Positions 59,507 to 64,000 of a stretch of 64,000 nucleotides of DNA are shown here, in pieces; the first letter of the stretch is position 1, and every line of letters starts with the position of its first letter. Origin of the DNA: Lamellibrachia columna (Eukaryota; Annelida; Polychaeta; Sabellida; Siboglinidae); the NCBI GenBank assembly GCA_963662155.1, contig OY759263.1, positions 36,289,573 through 36,353,572 on the forward strand, in the 5' to 3' direction. The notes beneath the pieces were generated by a model. That model was not told the origin of the DNA, did not search any database, and was given only the letters and a program-made list of their open reading frames with translations. The translations under genes and the position numbers were made by a program.

Positions 59507-62500
59507 CTGGAGAGACAACGTGGAATTACTTCTCATAATTCACAAGAACCAAACACTTAATTTTAACTAACTTTAACTGCAAAAGGTTAAATAATTTGTA
59601 AACAATCTGAAATAATAAATGCAAATTGAATGGCAGTTCAAAATATTTAAAATCAACATGGTCATATATTATGTTGAGAAAGCCTGACATCAGTGTGGTA
59701 GTCTCGGTGTATGGTTTAGAACACTAAATTCTGGGGTGCAAACATTCCACCAAATTATCTTAAAACTTCACGTACATTCTCTCACAAGCTTCTGTTGGAC
59801 AGATGCTTGCATATGACATAGCTATGCACACTAAAATATATTAACATTTTCTTAATTTACTACTAGAATCCATGAGGTGTCTTGTGTTTTGTGGTGAGTC
59901 TGACTTTTGTTTATACCTGCGTATACCTAAGCACAGATAACAGATATAAATGTACAAAGAATATAATTTCTTACAAATTGGGTTCAATTCTGCAGATAAG
60001 AAGTGGAACAGCAGGTGTGGTCATACAAACATCCTTCCAGGTGTGGTCATACAAACATCCTTCCAGGTGTGGTCATACAAACATCCTTCCAGGTGTGGTC
60101 ATACAAACATCCTTCCAGGTGTGGTCATACAAACATCCTTCCAGGTGTGGTCATACAAACATCCTTCCAGGTGTGGTCATACAAACATCCTTCCAGGTGT
60201 GGTCATACAAACATCCTTCCAGGTGTGGTCATGCAAACATCCTTCCATGTGCCTATATTCTCACGTTTAATAGTTATTTGTACGGCAGTAGACAAATAGC
60301 CTACATGTGTTTGTCACACAAAGCTTCATACAATAAATACATGGATGAATTTCAACACAGAAGTTGCTGTCGAAACATTCAAAAGTTGGACCAGCTGGTG
60401 TGGGTATATCACTTTTGTTGACACTAGACACTATTTACTAATACACAATGCTAATATTAACTACTAACTCTATTTGGCCGGGTTCAGAAGGAGCAATACC
60501 ATAACATTTTACACTTCGTGGTTGCAACAAAGTCTGTTGAATACTGCCAGAATGAATCTTACCGAGTCAAAGATCGATAAACCATCATGGCCACCGAGCA
60601 CATAGATCTGTCCGTCCAGGATGGTGACTGCAGCCGCGCTGCGATGGCGGAGCATGTGTGATGCCATGGTCCACTGGTTCTTGATGGGATCGTAGCACTC
60701 GACTGAGCTTAGAGACGAGTTGCCGTCATACCCACCACAAACATACAGCTTGTTCTCCAACACTGCCACTCCGAGAGCACTGAAAACATACAGCTTTTTG
60801 TCCAACACTGTCACTCCGAGAGCACTGAAAACATACAGCTTGTTCTCCAACACTGCCACTCCGAGAGCACTGAAAACATACAGCTTGTTGTCCAACACTG
60901 TCACTCCGAGAGCACTGAAAACATACAGCTTTTTGTCCAACACTGTCACTCCGAGAGCACTGAAAACATACAGCTTGTTCTCCAACACTGCCACTCCGAG
61001 AGCACTGAAAACATACAGCTTGTTGTCCAACACTGTCACTCCGAGAGCACTGAAAACATACAGCTTGTTCTCCAACACTGCCACTACGAGAGCACTGAAA
61101 ACATACAGCTTGTTGTCCAACACTGTCACTCCGAGAGCACTGAAAACATACAGCTTGTTCTCCAACACTGTCACTCCGAGAGCACTGAAAACATACAGCT
61201 TGTTGTCCAACACTGTCACTCCGAGAGCACTGAAAACATACAGCTTGTTCTCCAACATTGTCACTCCGAGAGCACTGAAAACATACAGCTTGTTCTCCAA
61301 CACTGTCACTCCTAGAGCACTGAAAACATACAGCTTGTTGTCCAACACTGCCACTCAGAGAGCATTGAAAACACAGCTTTTTGTCCAACACTGTCACTCA
61401 GAAAGCATTGAAAACACAGCTTTTTGTCGAACACTGTCACTCCTAGAATAATGAAAACATACAGCTTGTTGTCCAACACTGCCGTTTAGAGAGCACTAAA
61501 AACATACAGCTTGTTGTCCAACACTGCCGTTTAGAGAGCACTAAAAACATACAGCTTTTTGTCCAACACTGCCGTTTAGAGAGCACTAAAAACATACAGC
61601 TTTTTGTCCAACACTGCCATTCAGAGAGCACTGAAAACATACAGCTTTTTGTCCAACACTGTCACTCCTAGAATAATGAAAACATACAGCTTTTTGTCCA
61701 ACACATCCATTCAGAGAGCACTGAAAACATATAGGTTTTTGTCCAACACATCCATTCAGAGAGCACTGAAAACATACAGCTTTCTGCCCAACACATCCAT
61801 TCAGAGAGCACAGAAAACATACAGCTTTTTGTCCAACACATCTATTCAGAGAGCACTAAAAACATACAACTTTTTGTCCAACACATCCATTCAGAGAGCA
61901 CTGAAAACATACAACTTTTTGTCCAACACATCCATTCAGAGAGCACTGAAAACATACAACTTTTTGTCCAACACATCCATTCAGAGAGCACTGAAAACAT
62001 ACAGCTTTTTGTCCACCACATCCATTCAGAGAGCACTGAAAACATACAGCTTTTTGTCCAACACATCCATTCAGAGAGCACAGAAAACATACAGCTTTTT
62101 TTCCAACAAATCCATTCAGAGAGCACTGAAAACATACAGACATTTGTCCAACACATCCATTCAGAGAGCACTGAAAACATACAACTTTTTGTCCAACACA
62201 TCCATTCAGAGAGCACTGAAAACATACAGCTTTTTGTCCACCACATCCATTCAGAGAGCACTGAAAACATACAGACATTTGTCCAACACATCCATTCAGA
62301 GAGAACAGAAAACATACAGCTTTTTGTCCAACACTGCCATTCATACAGCACTGAAAACATACAGCTTTTTGTCCAACACTGCCATTCAGAGAGCACTGAA
62401 AACATACAGGGTGTTGTATAACACTGCCACTCCGAGAGCACTGAAAACACAGCTTTTTGTCCAACAATGCCATTCAGAGAGCACTGAAAACATACAGGGT

Positions 62501-63844
62501 GTTGCACAACACTGCCACTCCGAGAGCACTGGAAACATACAGCTTTTTGTCCAACACTGCCACTCCTAGAGTAATGAAAACACACAGCTTGTTGTCCAAC
62601 ATTGCCACTCCGAGACCACTGAAAACATGCAGCTTTTTGTCCAACACTGCCATTCAGAGAGCACTGAAAACATACAACTTTTTGTCCAACACTGCCATTC
62701 AGAGAGCACTGAAAACATACAGCTTGTTTTCCAACACTGCCACTTCGAGAGCACTGAAAACATACAGCTTTTTGTCCAACACTGCCACTCCTGGAGTAAT
62801 GAAAACATACAACTTGTTGTCCAACACTTCCACTCCGAGAGCACTGAAAACATATATCTCTTTGTCCAACACTGCCACTCTGAGAGCACTGAAAACATAC
62901 AGCTTTTTGTCCAACACTGTCACTTTTAGAGCACTGAAAACATACAGCTTGTTGTCCAACACTGCCACTCTAAGAGGATTGAAAACATACAGCTTGTTGT
63001 CCAACACTGCCACTCCGAGAACACTGAAAACATATATCTCTTTGTCCAACACTGCCACTCCGAGAACACTGAAAACATACAGCTTGTTGTCCAACACTGC
63101 CACTCCTAGAGCACTGAAAACACATATCTCTTTGCGCAACACTGCCACTCTAAGAGCACTGACAACATACAGCTTGTTGTCCAACACTGCCACTCCTAGA
63201 GCACTGAAAACATATATCTCTTTGCCCAACACTGCCACTCTAAGAGCATTGACAACATACAGCTTGTTGTCCAACACTGCCACTCCTAGAGCACTGAAAA
63301 CATATATCTCTTTGCCCAACACTGCCACTCTAAGAGCATTGACAACATACAGCTTGTTGTCCAACACTGCCACTCCTAGAGCACTGAAAACATATATCTC
63401 TTTGCCCAACACTGCCACTCTAAGAGCATTGACAACATACAGCTTGTTGTCCAACACTGTCATTCCATGAGCACTGAAAACAGATCTTTTGAAACAACTA
63501 AGTGGTATAAAAAATAAAAATGCTTTATCATGACTTTTAAAGTTTTTCACTACTGTAAAAAGACTATGAACATTTTTATATGAAAAATTACTTTAAATAA
63601 AAAAATATTCATTCCTGATAACACAGTGACATCACACATTTTGTAGATGGAATAGTGCAACAAACAGTTCATTAGAATATAAATAAAACACTGGCATAAT
63701 TTACAACAATCACACTCATGTTCACATACCTTCTTTTGCATATCATACATGCCACTGTTTTCCAACGACGACTTTCGGCATCAAACAGTTCAGCTGTATT
63801 GAGTCTGCATTGCCCGTCATAACCACCAATAGCATACAGCTGGC
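59117..63844 (-). CDS. KLHL18: KLHL18-type kelch protein, last three coding exons
   Basis: Minus-strand exons 63730-63844, 60563-60779 and 59117-59506 (stop TAG) encode the C-terminal part of a kelch beta-propeller. Blades show the GG-Y-DG and W signatures: [96 protein letters not shown]. The end CAHEGGVGV is the hallmark of KLHL18. KLHL18 is a CUL3 E3-ligase adaptor (reported Aurora-A substrate); BTB and BACK domains would lie beyond the right edge. Phases 1, 2 and 0 agree. The intron between the first two exons contains a huge 45-bp array reaching into the exon. Convergent with the lifeguard gene. Confidence 0.9.
59537..60015. other. KLHL18 intron
   Basis: AT-rich, nothing recognised before the 26-bp array at 60,018. 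Confidence 0.5.
60018..60245. repeat. 26-bp minisatellite in KLHL18 intron
   Basis: Nine copies of caggtgtggtcatacaaaca plus tccttc, almost identical. On the plus strand each has caggtgtg, but the gene is on the minus strand. Confidence 0.95.
60563..60779 (-). CDS. KLHL18: KLHL18 penultimate exon (innermost acceptor)
   Basis: With the acceptor nearest the body of the exon (atgttttcag|tgctc, 60,780) the product reads [20 protein letters not shown], exactly the spacing seen in KLHL18. Donor actcg|gtaaga, phase 0. Upstream copies of the same acceptor every 45 bp would prepend [19 protein letters not shown] 15-mers. Two kelch repeats are encoded. Confidence 0.88.
60735..63485 (-). repeat. 45-bp array of 3' splice sites + exon start (~60 copies)
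   Basis: Unit on the minus strand: tgtatgttttcag (3' splice site) followed by tgctctcggagtggcagtg and about 13 more bases, i.e. the first 36 nt of the KLHL18 exon plus its acceptor. Blocks: 60,780-61,350, open in the kelch frame (13 in-frame acceptors); 61,355-61,440, two 43-bp units that shift frame; 61,440-62,700, a subfamily reading ctctGAatgg, which gives a TGA in the kelch frame in most copies; 62,700-63,480, mostly open again, with a 90-bp two-unit higher-order repeat (63,120-63,450) in which every second copy has lost the AG. The outermost copy (gatctgttttcag|tgctcat at 63,48x) borders unique intron. Confidence 0.95.
63730..63844 (-). CDS. KLHL18: KLHL18 kelch exon before the array
   Basis: Acceptor ccattgcag| and donor aagaag|gtatgtg; 115 nt, phase 1 in and phase 2 out. 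Encodes [38 protein letters not shown]. The split Ser codon (AG|T) is completed by the first base after any array acceptor. Confidence 0.9.
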
Positions 63845-64000
63845 CTGCAATGGCAAACAACTGGTATGTTAATTTACTGCTTATACTGTATATAACTACT
63901 GAGTTGCACAGGAGAAAAGGCAGCCACTGTTAGAGCATATGACTTCTTGCACTACCCAGTCAAGTTTTGGTAGGGCAATTCCAGTGGCAACTTCATGACC

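Noticed and set aside
60720..63470. Long open frames of 240-340 codons on both strands
   Set aside because: They arise because the 45-bp unit is divisible by three and lacks stops in several frames. Only the minus-strand frame continuous with the KLHL18 exon has a gene context.

Overview
The window is nuclear DNA of an animal, most likely an invertebrate. It has GT-AG introns, vertebrate-like orthologues (a lifeguard/TMBIM protein and KLHL18), a THAP-domain remnant, many decayed APE-type non-LTR retrotransposons of several families, and an AT-rich background crowded with minisatellites. A mollusc or other lophotrochozoan would fit, but nothing here fixes the phylum. No rRNA, functional tRNA gene, CRISPR array or prokaryote-type operon is supported.

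Layout. 1-2.2 kb is the edge of a 55-bp satellite: homogeneous on the left, decaying on the right. 3.4-3.8 kb holds a broken THAP-domain exon, followed by two foldback structures, one enclosing a (CA)n tract. 6.4-22.4 kb (minus) carries a spread-out gene for a basic protein with a C-terminal RRM. I rebuilt five exons from splice sites and phase, including a tandemly duplicated 72-nt exon; its introns hold two minisatellites, a TIR element and several dead retrotransposons. 24.5-28.1 kb has two LINE copies lying tail to tail. 28.5-29.6 kb (minus) has a broken copy of a lysine-rich invertebrate protein gene. 32.6-57.2 kb (plus) is a complete lifeguard (GRINA/TMBIM-like) gene: 11 exons, 392 codons, all phases consistent. 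Its introns carry four minisatellites, a LINE fragment with a perfect 14-bp target duplication, and in the 12.4-kb last intron two large LINEs, one split by a 3.2-kb insertion with inverted ends. 58.1-58.75 kb is a hAT-like non-autonomous transposon. 59.1-63.8 kb (minus) holds the last three coding exons of KLHL18, convergent with the lifeguard gene.

The most unusual signal is that several minisatellites have exon-intron junctions, or a coding end, as part of their unit. In KLHL18 a 45-bp (15-codon) unit containing a 3' splice site plus the first 36 nt of the exon is amplified about 60 times; the 13 copies nearest the exon are open and in frame. In the lifeguard gene a 39-bp (13-codon) unit with a 3' splice site is present three times, again in frame, and the last coding codons plus stop form the first copy of a 3'-UTR minisatellite. 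These would be natural arrays of tandem alternative acceptors able to lengthen proteins by fixed peptide steps. Whether they are used in vivo cannot be told from DNA alone.
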